Of a stretch of 64,000 bases of DNA, positions 43,270 to 55,500 are shown one piece after another. The stretch comes from Diplosphaera chodatii (lineage: Eukaryota > Chlorophyta > Trebouxiophyceae > Prasiolales > Stichococcaceae), in NCBI GenBank assembly GCA_032358165.1, contig JAALGY010000031.1, forward strand, positions 1,798,001-1,862,000, given 5' to 3'. Every line of letters begins with the position of its first letter. Within the stretch, counting starts at the first letter, position 1. Position numbers and translations under genes: made by a program. The notes beneath the pieces were generated by a model. The model saw only the letters and a program-made list of their open reading frames with translations. It had not been told where the DNA came from and did no database searches.

Positions 43270-45164
43270 GGGCTTGGACAGGTCTGTGTCGCAGACATTG
43301 GACAGTGTGCCATTGCGGGCACACGCTATGGCGATCTGCAACAAGACTATACAGTGTGTTTTCGTCCTCTTCTGACAACGCGCGTATCGCGCATGCTGCT
43401 GGCATTGCTCGGCTACACATGCACACGAGCTCATGTGCCTCAGTCGCTTGCGATGCAGCTGGTACAGCAGCTGCCTGGCAAGGGCGGTGACGCTGATGGC
43501 ACAACATCCGGCTGGGCAGCAGCAGTGCTGGACGGTAGGTAGATACTATTGTATTCTGCCAGTGTCACCCGATGACCCTCGCTGTCGACACTCACACCTT
43601 CAGGACGATCATGACACCAGTATCACATGCAGGGCATGGCATGCTCGGAGAACTGGCCGCAGACACAGCTGGCAGCGCAGTGTTGCAGCACCTCCTGTCA
43701 AAGCTGCCCACCACAGACATCAGCAACAGCAGTAAAGCGCAAAACCTCATGGAGAAGGCCTTCAAAGCAGCTCATGAGGCCACATTGCAGCTGTATCGCG
43801 AGCCACCAGAGCAGTACACATACCCTGTCGGGTCCAGGTCAGTCCTGGCTGCCGCACATCCGAATTGTGATGCTGTTGCATGCAGTGCCTCCACCTGCGC
43901 TCGAGAGGGTCTGCAGTGTCCCGTGAAGTGACACTGCAGACCAGACAGCAGTAGCACCACTGCTGCCTGCTGCGCTCCAAGACTACTAGTTTGTAGCACT
44001 GCAGGTCCGAGGAGAGCTACAGCCTGACATACACAGAAGGTCTGCCCATGTACCGTGCTCCCAGCGGTGCCGAGCGGCTCGTCGAGGCTGGGACGACGTG
44101 CACTGCTGCGGTGCTGCAACAGGGACGGCTGGTGATTGGCAACGCAGGGGACAGTTCCGCCGTACTCGGCAGGTGCCTCGCAGCGCCACGTGCTGCAACA
44201 GCATCATCTGCATGCAGCAGGGTGACTTGATCTGCTGTCTCACGCAAGGCGGTCAGCTGATGCTCAGCAGTGCACACCTGCAGTCAGCAGGCAGATGGAG
44301 CTTACAGTGGTGAGGAGGTCACCACCAGGCATTGGGTGAGCGTCTCACAGTTACATCAGATCAGCGCTGGTGCCCTCATCCTCACTGTTGACACCCATTG
44401 CCATATGTTGTCGGAAACCAGTGTCGACATGCCTGATGTATGCTGTGATGGCTGAGGTGGCTGCAATCCTGGCAGTCCATCGCCACAGTTGCTCATGGCA
44501 ACTGCAGGGGCTCAACCCTGCGGAGGCAGAGCGCGTCACATCGTCCAAGGGTGGGCGTGTGGAGCTGCTGGAACATGATGGCTACCTGTCAGTGGCTGCG
44601 GGTAGATTCAAGGGCTATCAGGTGGGTGGCAGTCCGCGATGCAAGTTGCTCCAAGCACTCCAGCAGGCTGGTATGTGACATCTGTACCAGGCTCACCTCG
44701 GCGTGCTGTGCACAGCTGTCCATGACGCGCGCCTTGGGGCACAACATGCTGGCCGACTTTGGCGTCATATCCATGCCGACGGTGGCGCAGCGGGAGCTGC
44801 GCCCTGAGGACACATGCCTGGTCATCGCATCGGACGGTGACCCTGCCTTTCCTGTGAAAAAACCTTCAGTAAAATCGCCTGTCACTGAATACCATGCGAA
44901 CGTACACCACCCAGTACATGCAGTGCATGCAATACAAACGTAACATGAGCTTTCATCATGTATGCAGGCGTGTGGGACACGTTCCGTCCCGGCGAAGCTG
45001 TGGAGCTAGTCATGTACATGATGGAGGAAGGTCAGAGCGCTTTTGCTGCTGCAGAGCAGCTGTGCCACGAGGCTGTCGAGCGTGCAATCGACTCTGAAGA
45101 TGGGGAGGCGGACAACACCTCCGCAGTGGTCATATTCTTGAAGCCTGGCTGTCTGAAGCCATGA
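43270..45164 (+). CDS. PP2C-family protein phosphatase (5' end unresolved)
   Basis: Mn/Mg-dependent Ser/Thr phosphatase. Recognisable blocks in order: GTRYGDLQQDYT (motif 1 region, about 43315-43350) and TTSGWAAAVLDG, whose last codon is completed across an intron to make DGHGMLGELAADTAG (metal-binding DGHG, junction about 43540/43631). LMEKAFKAAHEATLQLYR follows, then GTTCTAAVLQQGRLVIGNAG, GDSSAVLG, LNPAEAERVTSSKGGRVELL and LSMTRALGHNMLADFGVISM. The end is CLVIASDG, VWDTFRPGEAVELVMYMMEE and EADNTSAVVIFLKPGCLKP with TGA 45162-45164. The metal Asp residues of DGHG, ASDG..WD and DN are present. The usual RALGD is RALGH here. The first exon and start codon are not determined. Confidence 0.82.
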
Positions 45165-45487
45165 AGTTGGTGGCACTGAAATATCGATTGCCTTCTTGGA
45201 TGGCACTGCAGCGCATCTAGTTTTAGTGTGTCAGGCGACCTGGTGGAAGGGCACTCACCTGCCGTATGATCACAGATTTACTGATGACTGGATCCCCGAT
45301 GGGTGCTCATCTCTGGAGGATACTGCCAGTCTGTCATGCTTTGCGCACAGCAGGCAGGAGCACTGTTGTACATGCGGAGCTTTGAGATGTCTGAAATAGG
45401 AACAGGAGAGTCGCTGTGTACAGTGACGTTTTGTATCAGTCACGGCAACCGGAAACGACTCAAACCTCATGTTGCCAGTGGTGTCAC
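45165..45487 (+). other. Intergenic between convergent genes, about 320 bp
   Basis: 3' ends of the PP2C and ataxin-10 genes. No clear TGTAA on the plus strand; nothing else recognised. Confidence 0.4.
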
Positions 45488-47796
45488 TCATGTTGTGGGT
45501 TTGCTCCTCACGATGCGTGGCCGCTTTGTGATTGGATCGAGATGCGATTCAACTCCGGCCTCTTCCAGCACACCGCTGGCTGCCACCCCCTGCGCCTGCA
45601 GCTGCTCAATGGTCTGCTTCACTGCAGCATTGCCGCTGATGTTGCGCACGCCCCATAGCGCCCATTCTTTAACCAGAGGGTTGGCGTCGTCGATCTGGCA
45701 AAGCAACCACGTCCATGTATCGATTGCAAACGGTTGACATGCGCAGCATCTTGTGACAACCAGTTTGTGCACTTGCTGCAAGCATCCATGGCGCTGATCC
45801 ACTCGCACCTGACATTGATCCAGCAACAACTCGACCCCGCCACCGTCGCTGATTTGCTGCTGGACAGGCGGCCGGCCAAAGGCAGCATTGGCAAGCACTA
45901 CGCAGCGGAGGAACCAGGGTGAGGGAGCCACGATGTGATCGACCATTGCTGTGTATGTTTGCGACAACAGCATTGTCACAAACTACAGCTTGCCTGCGAC
46001 AAGGTCGCTGCGGTAGCCCTGGTATGGGGTGTCAGAGGGGTACGCCATAGAGGGCTGACCAGCACGCGCCGCCACCGGCTCTCCGTTGGGCGTTGTGATG
46101 GGCGGCAGTGCACGCAGCATACCCAGAAGCTCACCCACCAATCCGCGCTGACACATGACTGCCAGGACATCTGTTCCTGAGCCGATGTCCTCGCGTGGGT
46201 CGATGCCACTAACATCCCTGATGACCTGTCAGGCGGTCCAGAGATGACCAGCCTCAATCATCCCGTTTTCCAATGCACCACTTTCACTGGGTGGTGAGCC
46301 TGACCATCTCTAGCTCCATCCTTCAGAGCACTCATTCACCTTCATGGTTGCATTCAGCATGCTGGCCTCCTGCTGCGACTGCTCGTGTTCAGCAGACGCT
46401 GCTGCAGCGGCGGCGCTGTGCATCAGCTCCAGCAGGGCCTGCGCCAGCTGCTGCGCCTGGTGCAAGGCAGAGCGGGGCGGACCCAAATTCAATGACCGAG
46501 TCTAGCAGTTGGACCTTGCAATGGTCGGAGGGATTCCAAGGCACCTCCATCAGCATCCGTGCAACACGATGTGATACCTCGGATTCCGACGCCACGCTGA
46601 GCTTGTCCCGGGTCTGCAGTTCCTCGGAGATGAGGTGCAGTTGCAGCTCTTGTGCATCTTGCGGCAGGTTGTGCTGGACCTGCCGGTCAAGATACAGTCA
46701 GCAGTGTCAACGCATGTATGTGTCCGACTCACCTACGGGCAACAGTGTGCATCGAAGCACACTCGTAAGACGCATGCAGTGCAGTGACGTGTACAGCACA
46801 TTGAGGTGCGAGGCAGCTGCCGACACCTGCGCCAGCCGTCCATGCTGAATGCAGGCGTCCACCAGCAGGTGCTGAAGCCACAGCCTCGATTGCTCCTGCA
46901 GGCGACACGTTCGCTCATGACACGGTCGATAACGATGACCACCACCGCCAGCATTGCAGGGTAATGTGTGGGCAGGCAGCGCCGCTGCGTGAAGCGGTGC
47001 ACCTGGGGCGCATGTATCAGCAAGGACTGAAGCAGCTGGATGCCGGCATGTGCCAGCAGGTCCTGCTGCGCGCCCTCCGCCGCAGACACGCAGCGGTACA
47101 TGATGCAGCCGGCAAGCTCATGCAGGTCTACGGCAGCCACACAGTGTTTTCAGTGCATGACCTTTGCCATGCTGGCATGTCTGCCTGCACAGTGAAGCTG
47201 GGAAGCGGCATCTGCCACGGTTCCAGCGAGATGCAGTGCACCTGGGTGGCTGTTGGCGATGGATGGCAACGCTCCGGGGAACAGCTGCTGCCACACAAAG
47301 GCGGTCGCAACTGGACTTGCTGTGACCATGTTGGCGATGGCCTGCATGTTGGCCCTGAGTAGTTCCTTTTCGCCTGCATTCAGATGGAGATCTCGTGCAT
47401 TCATGGTCAATCGAGCTCTCACAAGCTTGCGCGCAATGAAGGCTCCTGCACACGCATGATCGGTGCGTCATACGTACCAGGCTGCAGGTTGAGCAGGGCG
47501 CATGCTGAGGAGGTCAGCCATGACGCGGCGTCGGCACGTTGCAATTGCTTCATCGCGTCGTCGCCGGCGGCGCAGAGGTTCCGAACAATGCGCAGTGTCA
47601 ACATCAGGCTGGTGCAAAGCGCGGGGGGCAATGGCTGCGCCGGGCCGGCAGCGGCAATCCCTGCAACGTGCTGTGACAGCAGGCGCACCACCTGCTCTGG
47701 TATGCATCGTTGTACCAGTTCGGTCGTCTTGTGTGCATCCCTGCTGTCGACGGCCAACTGCTCCAGCTGCTCACGGGCTAATTCTGTTCCTGCCAT
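45488..47796 (-). CDS. ATXN10: Ataxin-10 homologue, armadillo-like repeat protein
   Basis: Cytosolic helical-repeat protein of the ataxin-10 family. Start at ATG 47796 (MAGTELAREQLEQLAVDSRD). N-terminal repeats include LMLTLRIVRNLCAAGDDAMK, the RNLCAG-like motif of the family. Middle exons encode LLRANMQAIANMVTASPVAT, QQDLLAHAGIQLLQSLLIHA and LQHLLVDACIQHGRLAQVSA. The C-terminal ataxin-10 domain is complete: DTPYQGYRSDLVAG, FLRCVVLANAAFGRPPVQQQ, ISDGGGVELLLDQCQ and IDDANPLVKEWALWGVRNIS. The tail LDPITKRPRIVRSKPTT ends at TGA 45488. The reading frame stays open far upstream, but that would run antisense through the first exon of the divergent kinase gene, so I chose 47796. Internal exon limits are approximate. 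Confidence 0.88.
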
Positions 47797-48208
47797 TTCT
47801 GCAGGCAATTTCGTTTTAAAAGATATATCAGGCAGGTCTATCGCAGCATGCACCTCGAGCACCAATCGTGTGAAGTATGCAGAGCTCAAAGGTGCAGGCG
47901 TGCAAGTTATACTGTGCATGCGCGAGATGCCGTTGTCCAGCGACCTGCTTTCGGCACGTGCCAGGTGCACATCACAGCCAGCTGTTGTCACTCTGTTGGC
48001 ACACACTGATTGCAGTTTGCAGTTCGGTTCGAAGGATGCTTGTGGGCTGGACCTTGCACTGAGTAGAAGCACGCGTTCCGTCTGCAAGTGATTTGCTCTG
48101 CCACCAGCGGTCCCTGAATCTCCCACAGAAGTCGTGCTCGAACAGTGTGCCAACATATGCAGCCTCCAACGTGCCTGGCGTGATGAACCACTGCAAAGCG
48201 TAGCAGTC
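47797..48208 (+). other. Divergent promoter region, ataxin-10 / NAK kinase
   Basis: About 410 bp between opposed start codons. Likely holds both promoters; no specific motif assigned. Confidence 0.45.
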
Positions 48209-51200
48209 ATGAGCTTCCTTCGCAAGAGAAAGGACGTTGGCTTGGTCGGCAAGACCATCCGGGTACCTTGCGCCACGCCATGCTGCAGCCGACCCTGTGC
48301 CGCAGTGCCGTGCCATGGCCAAGCCAAGCAGCTCTGGCTGTCGACTGGTTGCTGCTGCCATGATGTAGGTGGGCAGCTACTCCGTGAGGGTGGAGAGCTT
48401 GCTGGGCGAGGGAGGCTTTGCCAGCGTGTACCGGGTGCAGGATGTCACCACGCAAAAGGTAAAACACCACATCGTCGCACGAATGACTGTATAGAAGCCT
48501 GTGAACCCGCCCGTGATCTCTCACCGCCGATGGGTGCGACCGTATCAGTTTATCGCCATGCAGCTCCTGGCCCTGAAGCACGCGCGCATGGGGGGCGACC
48601 CCGATGCCGTGGCACATGTCAAAAAGGAGATCGCCATCATGAAGGTTCTGCGCGGCGGAGACAACATCCTGACGCTGCGCTCTGTTGCCTTCACCGGCCC
48701 CACAGATCAGGTCAGGATCACGGAGAGGAGCCTCTGTGTCCGCCGTCCACCTGGAATGCTGACGCTTACTGTGGCAGGTCTGCACCATGGGATAACCATG
48801 CAGCTTGATGAATTACTCTCAGGAGACAGAAGCCTATATGATCATGGACCTGTGCGATGGCACGCTGGACAGCATTCTTCAGGCTGCGAGCGGCACACTG
48901 CCTGACAGAACAATCCTGAAGATCTTCGGCGACGTGTGCAGCGGCGTCCTGCACATGCACAGCCAGCAGCCACCCATCGCGCACAGGTGTCGACCTTGCT
49001 GACTCCCCTTCACCGATGCACATCGAGGCTGAGGTTCCGTGCACAGAGGTGGCAGCGGCCACCACACCCGGTGTTGCAACAGAGGTGCACCTGTGGCGAG
49101 TGCAGGGACCTGAAGGCAGAGAATGTCATGGTGCACAGCAGCGGCAGCTGGCTGCTGTGCGACTTCGGGTCTGCCACCAACGCCACTCTCCACCGGCCAA
49201 CGGCTGACGTCATAGCCTTGGCGGAGGTGTGTGCCATGTCGGCTCTGCCAGCAACTGCACACCTGCACAGCAACATCCAACATTCAGCCAAGCACTTTAG
49301 GGATCGCTACCGTATGTGGTTGCTGTCACAATACTGAAATAACCTGTACATGATGCACCAGGACGACATCAGGCGGCACACCACACCTTCGCATCGCGCG
49401 CCTGAGTTGTGGGATCTGCAGCTGCGGATGCCTGTGGATCATCGGGTCGATCTCTGGGTAGGCACCTGTTATGCGGACTTGCACACATGCATTGTCAGCC
49501 TCTTGTGCATGGACGAGGCCATACGGATGTGCTGGAGCACATGACGAACCACAACTTGACTGTGCTTTTGCAGGCGCTGGGGTGTATGCTGTACGTCATG
49601 GCATTTGACAAGCTGCCTTTTGGAACGGACAACAAATTACAGGTGAGCGGTCAAAGTCTACAAGCACCCACAGCTCTCTGTGTGTTGACGCTGTGGAAGC
49701 ATCGTGCCTCATTGTGGCCTGCATCTCTGCCAGGTGCTGAACGGGGACTACGCACTGCCCAGCTCTCGGAGTCCAGCCATTACCAGCCTGATCCGAGACT
49801 TATTGCAGGTGCCAGCCTACCAGCGTCACCAAACGAGCTGTCTTTGATGAATGAGAAGCAGCCGCTTGTCGAGCATGACAGCAGATTGTGTCAGTCGTGG
49901 TGCAGAGGATGTTGTCTGCTTGACATTGAGCAGGTGAACCCGGATAACCGGCCCCCCACCGGCGTCCTGCTGATGCGTGTGAGGGCAGCTCTGGAGGAGG
50001 AGTGCTCACCAGGGGTCCAGCACCACACTCCTCCCCAGCCACAGGATCATACCGGCAACAGCAGCTCAGGTGGTGTGCCTGAACCTGCATCTGTGCTTGT
50101 GGTCCACGCCAGGTCGCCATGCGACTCCCTATCGTCAACTGCCCATACTGACACGACACATCACATGAACCTGCAGAAGAATGGCAGCCAGCTGATGGAT
50201 ACAGCCCTCCGTTGGCGACATTTGCCGCCTTTGATGCTGCGCCGCAGCAGCCGCAGACACAACAGCCTCTGCCACCGTACATGCCGAGGCAGACAGCAAA
50301 GCAGCCCCCGCAGCGCAGGCAGGGTGCGCCCATGACGCCAGCGTTGCCAGACATGCCCAGGAGCCGACCCACGGTGGCAGCTGAGCGGGCACCTGAGCGA
50401 CAACAGTCAGCATCAGTGCCTGCGGCTTCCACACACACAATCAAAGGCAGCATGCAAGAGCCAGGACAGCAGCGCTCGGCCAGCAGCGACCTGCCCGGGC
50501 CGACTGTGGACCCCGACCTTGGCAGCTGGCAGCCCGGTGGCAGCGTCCGTGACACACCCGCGAGCCAGGCCGCCGGGGGGACTGCGCAGCAAGCGCGGGA
50601 GCTGCAGCAGCTTCGGGGACAGCTGGCCGAGGTGCAGCAGCGGCTGGACAGTCAGGCCACTGCCCAGGCGGTGCTGCGTGACGAGCTGGAGGATGCGAGG
50701 CGGGCAGCGAAAGCTGCCGCGGAAGATGCTGAGGATGCTCGGCGGCAGGTATGTTGTTGCGCCGTGAAATGCTAGCTTGCACAGACCTCAGCTGTGCTTC
50801 GGACTGACGGACCGTCAATCATGTCTGCTGCAGCACTCCACATGCATAATCAGCTGACATGGCGCATATGTACATACAGCGGGCATGCGTGTGCACCAGG
50901 CAATCACATGATACACACTGTCGCCTGTAGGCAGCAGATGGGAGCAGGCAGCAGGACAGCAGTGCAGCAGGGATGCAGGCGCGGCTGCAGGAGTTGCAGC
51001 GGCAGCTGGATGCCGCGCAACAGAAGCAGCAGCAGCTGACAGATACGGTTGTGCAGCAGCGGGACCTGATCAAAGGGTTGCGCGGGCAGGTGATCCTTCG
51101 ATCAGTCGGCATGGCAGTGGAGAGTATGAATGCAGCAGCATTTGCAGCAAGACTGGTCCTCAGGCCAGTGTCACTAGCTATCTGCAGGTGTTTCAAGTTC

Positions 51201-52304
51201 AGTTGCTGGCTGCCAACACCGCAGGGCAATGAGGCTGGCTTGCTACAGGAGGAGCTGTCCAAGTCAAAGCTGGAGTTGGGGCGGCTTACAGAGACGGTCG
51301 TCAAGCAGCGCGAGCTGATCCAGGTTGGTAGCACTATATGACTTTGAGCTGCACCGGCGGACGTGCCGCAACAATGTAATGCCAAACTCAGCCACGGAGT
51401 GCTGTATCCAGGGTCCGCCTATGACCACTTCCCTCTTCATGCTGCAGGAGCTGCGCTCCAAGCAGGGCAGCGAGCCAAGGGCACCCGCTGCTGACCAACA
51501 GCAGGAGTTGAGGCGACTTATCGACACTGTTGTGCAGCAGCGGGAGCTCATCCAACAGCTGCGAGCGCAGCAGGTGCAGCAGTGTTCAGCCTGCACTTCG
51601 TCGTTCAAGCAGTGTAGTCGAAGTGCACCAACCTCGGCGGGCCTGACATCGATGGACATGGCAAGCGGTGCGACAACTGCTGCAGGACCCTGGGGCTGGG
51701 CGGTTGCTGGCCGAGAACGCACAGCTGACTGACACAGTTGTACAGCAGCGGCAGTTGATCAGGGAGCTGCGCTCACAGCTGGATCAGACCGGGACGCAGG
51801 CGCCGTCGGAGCAGGTCCACCTCGTTGATGCTGTCCACATGTCCTTTGCAGTCTGCGTGCTACCGATACCTGCAAGCCTTGTTGCGGTCACATGCCACCT
51901 GTGCATGTGCAGATGGCCAATGGTGTGCATGGCTGGTCGGCAGCGGCTGCACAGACCACCATGGTCATCGAGGAGCTTGTAGATGGCCAGGGGACCGTTG
52001 TTCTGGAGCTGTTCCAGGCCATGACAGTGGATACAGCAGCTCCGCAGGCCCCGCAGCCGATGGTATGCCCGCAGCTGGCTGACGTCAGCCGCACCAAATG
52101 CTGCTGAACCAGCCTCCCGAGCAATGGAGTGCAATACTCGTTGGCTGACCCGTTCATTTGTTGCCTCACGGTGTGCAGGGACAGCAGTCAGGCGGCTCCG
52201 AGCATCAGCAGGGCAACCCTTTTGGCAGCTCTGGATTTGATCACAGCACCACATTCAACACGCCAAAGAAAACGGACCCTTCGAAGCCACAATGGCAGTT
52301 CTAG
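48209..52304 (+). CDS. NAK-family (AAK1/BIKE/GAK-like) Ser/Thr kinase with coiled coil and NPF motif
   Basis: Probable clathrin-adaptor kinase. Exon 1 (48209-48262) encodes MSFLRKRKDVGLVGKTIR. The next exon starts after TAG at 48366 with VGSYSVRVESLLGEGGFASV (Gly loop). The catalytic features are complete: LLALKHARMGGDPDAVAHVK (VAIK Lys), KKEIAIMKVLRGGDNILTL, AYMIMDLCDGTLDSIL, AHRDLKAENVM built across an intron, LLCDFGSATNATLHRPTAD, RRHTTPSHRAPELWDLQ and VNPDNRPPTGVLLMRV. A Pro/Gln-rich linker leads to a coiled coil with four similar repeats (see the repeat entry). The last exon (about 52181-52304) contains GNPFGSSGFDH, an NPF motif for EH-domain binding, and ends PSKPQWQF. NPF and the NAK-type domain together point to endocytic trafficking. 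The kinase call is secure; some linker exons are approximate. Confidence 0.9.
51036..51780 (+). repeat. Four exon-encoded coiled-coil repeats in the kinase
   Basis: Four copies of a roughly 17-residue block at spacings of about 210-250 nt: LTDTVVQQRDLIKGLRGQ (51036-51089), LTETVVKQRELIQ (51285-51323), LIDTVVQQRELIQQLRAQQ (51517-51573) and LTDTVVQQRQLIRELRSQL (51725-51781). Each lies at or near the end of its own exon; copies 1 to 3 end right at a GT donor in phase 0. This is the pattern left by tandem exon duplication. Confidence 0.85.
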
Positions 52305-52539
52305 GATACCGTCAAAATGCTCAAAATTTGCCGCTACCTGGTTTCATGCAAGGGCAAATTGCAGAACACCATGTATTCAGTCAAATGTACATGCACTGGG
52401 CAACCACTGATACGATACAAGTTGAAACGTGTACTGCCAGATGCTATATGCTACCTAGTTTGCCCAGGAGCCCTTCGCTGCTTTCCTCCTGACCTGCCTG
52501 TGCAAGTCTACAGCATCAATACACACATTCTGCTAGGGT

Positions 52540-55500
52540 TCACCGGTTGTTGCTGCGCAGCGCATAGCGGCGCGTTGCCATGTGGCCATTGGCTGCTGGG
52601 ACTTCCTTGCTCCCGGCACCTGCCATAGGTACACAGGCATGAGCTGAGGACGATGCACTGCTGCACAACAGCCAGCCTGGCGACTGCAGGGGGCAGGCCC
52701 GGATCACCAGCTTGGCAGCGTGTGCCGCCTCATGACGCATCCGTTCAAGTGCACCTGCGTCAGCCTCCGCCTCGATGTCGTCATCGTTCTCCTTGTCTCC
52801 TGTGGACGACGGTGACGACGCCGCAGATGCGACCTCGGGCGGCTGTCCCGGCAGCGCCCTCTCCGGCGACAGGGACGACTGCGGCGACCGCACAGCGTGG
52901 CTGGTCAGGTGCATGGGCGACCTGGCGGCGGGGTGCAGGTCCGCCGACAGCGTGCGCCGCAGGGGCGTGCCCGCGAGCGACGCTGCCGCCGCCAGCGCCG
53001 CCGGCGGGGGGTGCGTGGCGGTGCGGCTGAGCGGGGAGGTGAACAGCGCCTGCGCGGCCGCCATGGCGGGCGACACCGGCGACGCTGGCCGCTGCCCCGC
53101 GCGCCCGGAGCCCGACGGCGTGCCGTTCGGCGCCTGGTCGGCCGCAGCGCACGCCGTCCTGACGGCTGCGGGCGTGGAGCGGACGCTCGTCGCCGCCGCC
53201 TTTGGCGAGGCCGCTTCGCCGGGCGCCGCCGCTGCGTCGCCGGTCAGCCGCCGCCAGCGCTTGGGCGACGCCCCCGGGGACTTGGGCGAGCTGACGGCGG
53301 CTCTGGCTGACGCCGTCCTGGGCGAGGCTGTCAGGCGCAGCGCGGCCACGGCGCCCGCCGGCGAGCCTGCTGCGGGTGGCCCCTTCTCGCCCTCCTGTGC
53401 AGTGTGTACATTTACCGCAGGGTGAGCCCCACGACATGGATGTCACCCTGCAGCAGCCTGCGCTCGCTGCTGATTCATCGTGCCGCAACCGCTGGAGAAG
53501 CGACCGCACCAGACCCGGCCGTGCCCAGCTGTGCAACGCGGTTTGCAACCCGTACCGGCTGCTCGGCCTCAACAATGGTGTGCAGCAGGGCGCCAGGTGA
53601 GCCGGGGTGCAGCTGCCGCCGCTGCTCCAGGTATGTGTCAGTGGCAGGCCAACCGGTGCCGTTGGCCACCTGCACGGCCATGCCACAAGCTCAAGGTGCC
53701 CGCAAGGTGAAGCCAGAACAGTGTGAACCCGGGTAGCGCATCATGCTGCAGCCTTTGAAGCATGTGCCCACTGCGAGTCGCATGTGGTTTCAGCCCGAGG
53801 CACCCCGGCGTGCGGTCCACAGGTGCCTCACCTGCTCGATGTGCAGCTCCTCCTCGGAGTCGGAGCGGCTCATGCGCAGCACCTTCTGCGGGGAGGCGAT
53901 GCGCCGCAGGTCCGCCACCTCGTGCCGCAGGTCCTCCACCTCCGACAGGGCGTCGTCGCGCGCCTGTGCCGGCCGCGCCGCCAGGCTCAGCACTGTTTTG
54001 AACGTGGTGAATGGCATGGTGGTCTGCCGGCGTCGCCGACAGACATGGGTGCTGCTGGCGACGGAGCGCGATGCAGGCTGGCGGGCACCTGAGCCAGGTA
54101 CTCGGCCCGCGCCCGCTCATCATCCAGCTCCCCGCGCAGCTGCCCCACCTGGGGAGCAGCACCAGCTATCATCATTGCCCTCTGATGACACAACACATGC
54201 GTCTGGACTGGGCTGATGCTCTTGCAGTGCAGGAGGCTCGCAGTGCCAAGGCTACTGCCGTCTCGCACTGAGACACCACGCAGCCAGCATGCACAACTAC
54301 CCACCTCCCGTGTCTTGGCGGCCATCTGCGCACGTGCCTCAGCAAGCTCGCCCGCACGGGTGACAGCCGCATCTGCCATCTGCCCCGCGACATCCATCCG
54401 GGCTGCCATGTTGGTGACCTTCGCCTGCAGCTCGGCGATGCATGCCGCCTGCATGCGACCGCGCCAAGAGGTCGGACATTGGGCGACAGGCACTGAGGTG
54501 CAAACAGTGGCAATTGCACTGTGCATGTCTGATCACATGAGCATGGTGCGGGACTCCAAGAAAACCCCTGCAAGCATGCACGGCCCACCTTGGTGTCTGC
54601 ATCAGTCATGAGAGCGCCCACATCGTCCTGCAGTGCCGCGCACTTGCGCTGCTCTGCCGCCCGGGCAGCGTCCAGCGCCTCAGCACGCGCCTGCGCGTGC
54701 GATGCCACCTCTGCCGCCACATGCGCCTCCCGCTTTGCAGCGTCCGCCGCCTCCTGGATGCAGCAGCACCTCGCGAGTGACCGCACGCTCAAGGAGCAGG
54801 CTGATCTACAGCTGTGAAAGCTGCGGACGATCTTACAGCTTCAGCGGATGTGGCTGACAGCACATCCAATGTAAGCAGCCATACTGGGCGATCAGTCGCA
54901 CCTGAGTCTGGTGCAGGCGGGCATGCAGCTCTGCAATCTCGGCGTCCTTGCTGTGTGTCACGTCTGATGTGCGTTCAGCAGTTGTCTTTGCCAGCATGCG
55001 CAACTCTGTCACAGTCTTCTGAGCTGTGTCTAGGTCCTTCTGTGCCGTTGCATACATGCTCTCCAGCTCCTGCACATGAGTGCGTCTCAGGTCAGAGCAG
55101 TTGCAGCACACAAACCCCACCGCATCTGCGCGGTCTCGCACAAGTTCATTCCACTTGTCGCTCAGCCCCAGCAGTGGGCGCATGCATGCACAGCACGGTG
55201 CAATGCAGGGCAGCGATGGAACCACATCAGGGTTTGGCACCTTGTGCTTGGCCTGCAGCGCCTGGCACTGTGCCTCGTGGGCAGCCTGCGTGGAGCGCAG
55301 GTCCTCGATGCGCCGGTCCTTGGCAGCCAGTGCCGCCTGCAGCCCCTCCACCTGTGATCCAGGCCGGGTCGGCACTTCAGTCGGCTCTCCAAACATAGCA
55401 GGCACCAGCACACGGGTGGCCATCCTGCAGAGCCTGACGACATCTACAAAGTCGTTGCGCAGGGCTGAAGCCCCGCACCTGCTGCGTGAGCGTGCTGGCC

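Noticed and set aside
52775..53425. 216-codon plus-strand open frame
   Set aside because: Antisense shadow of the disordered C terminus of the coiled-coil gene. Stop-poor because of GC-rich composition.
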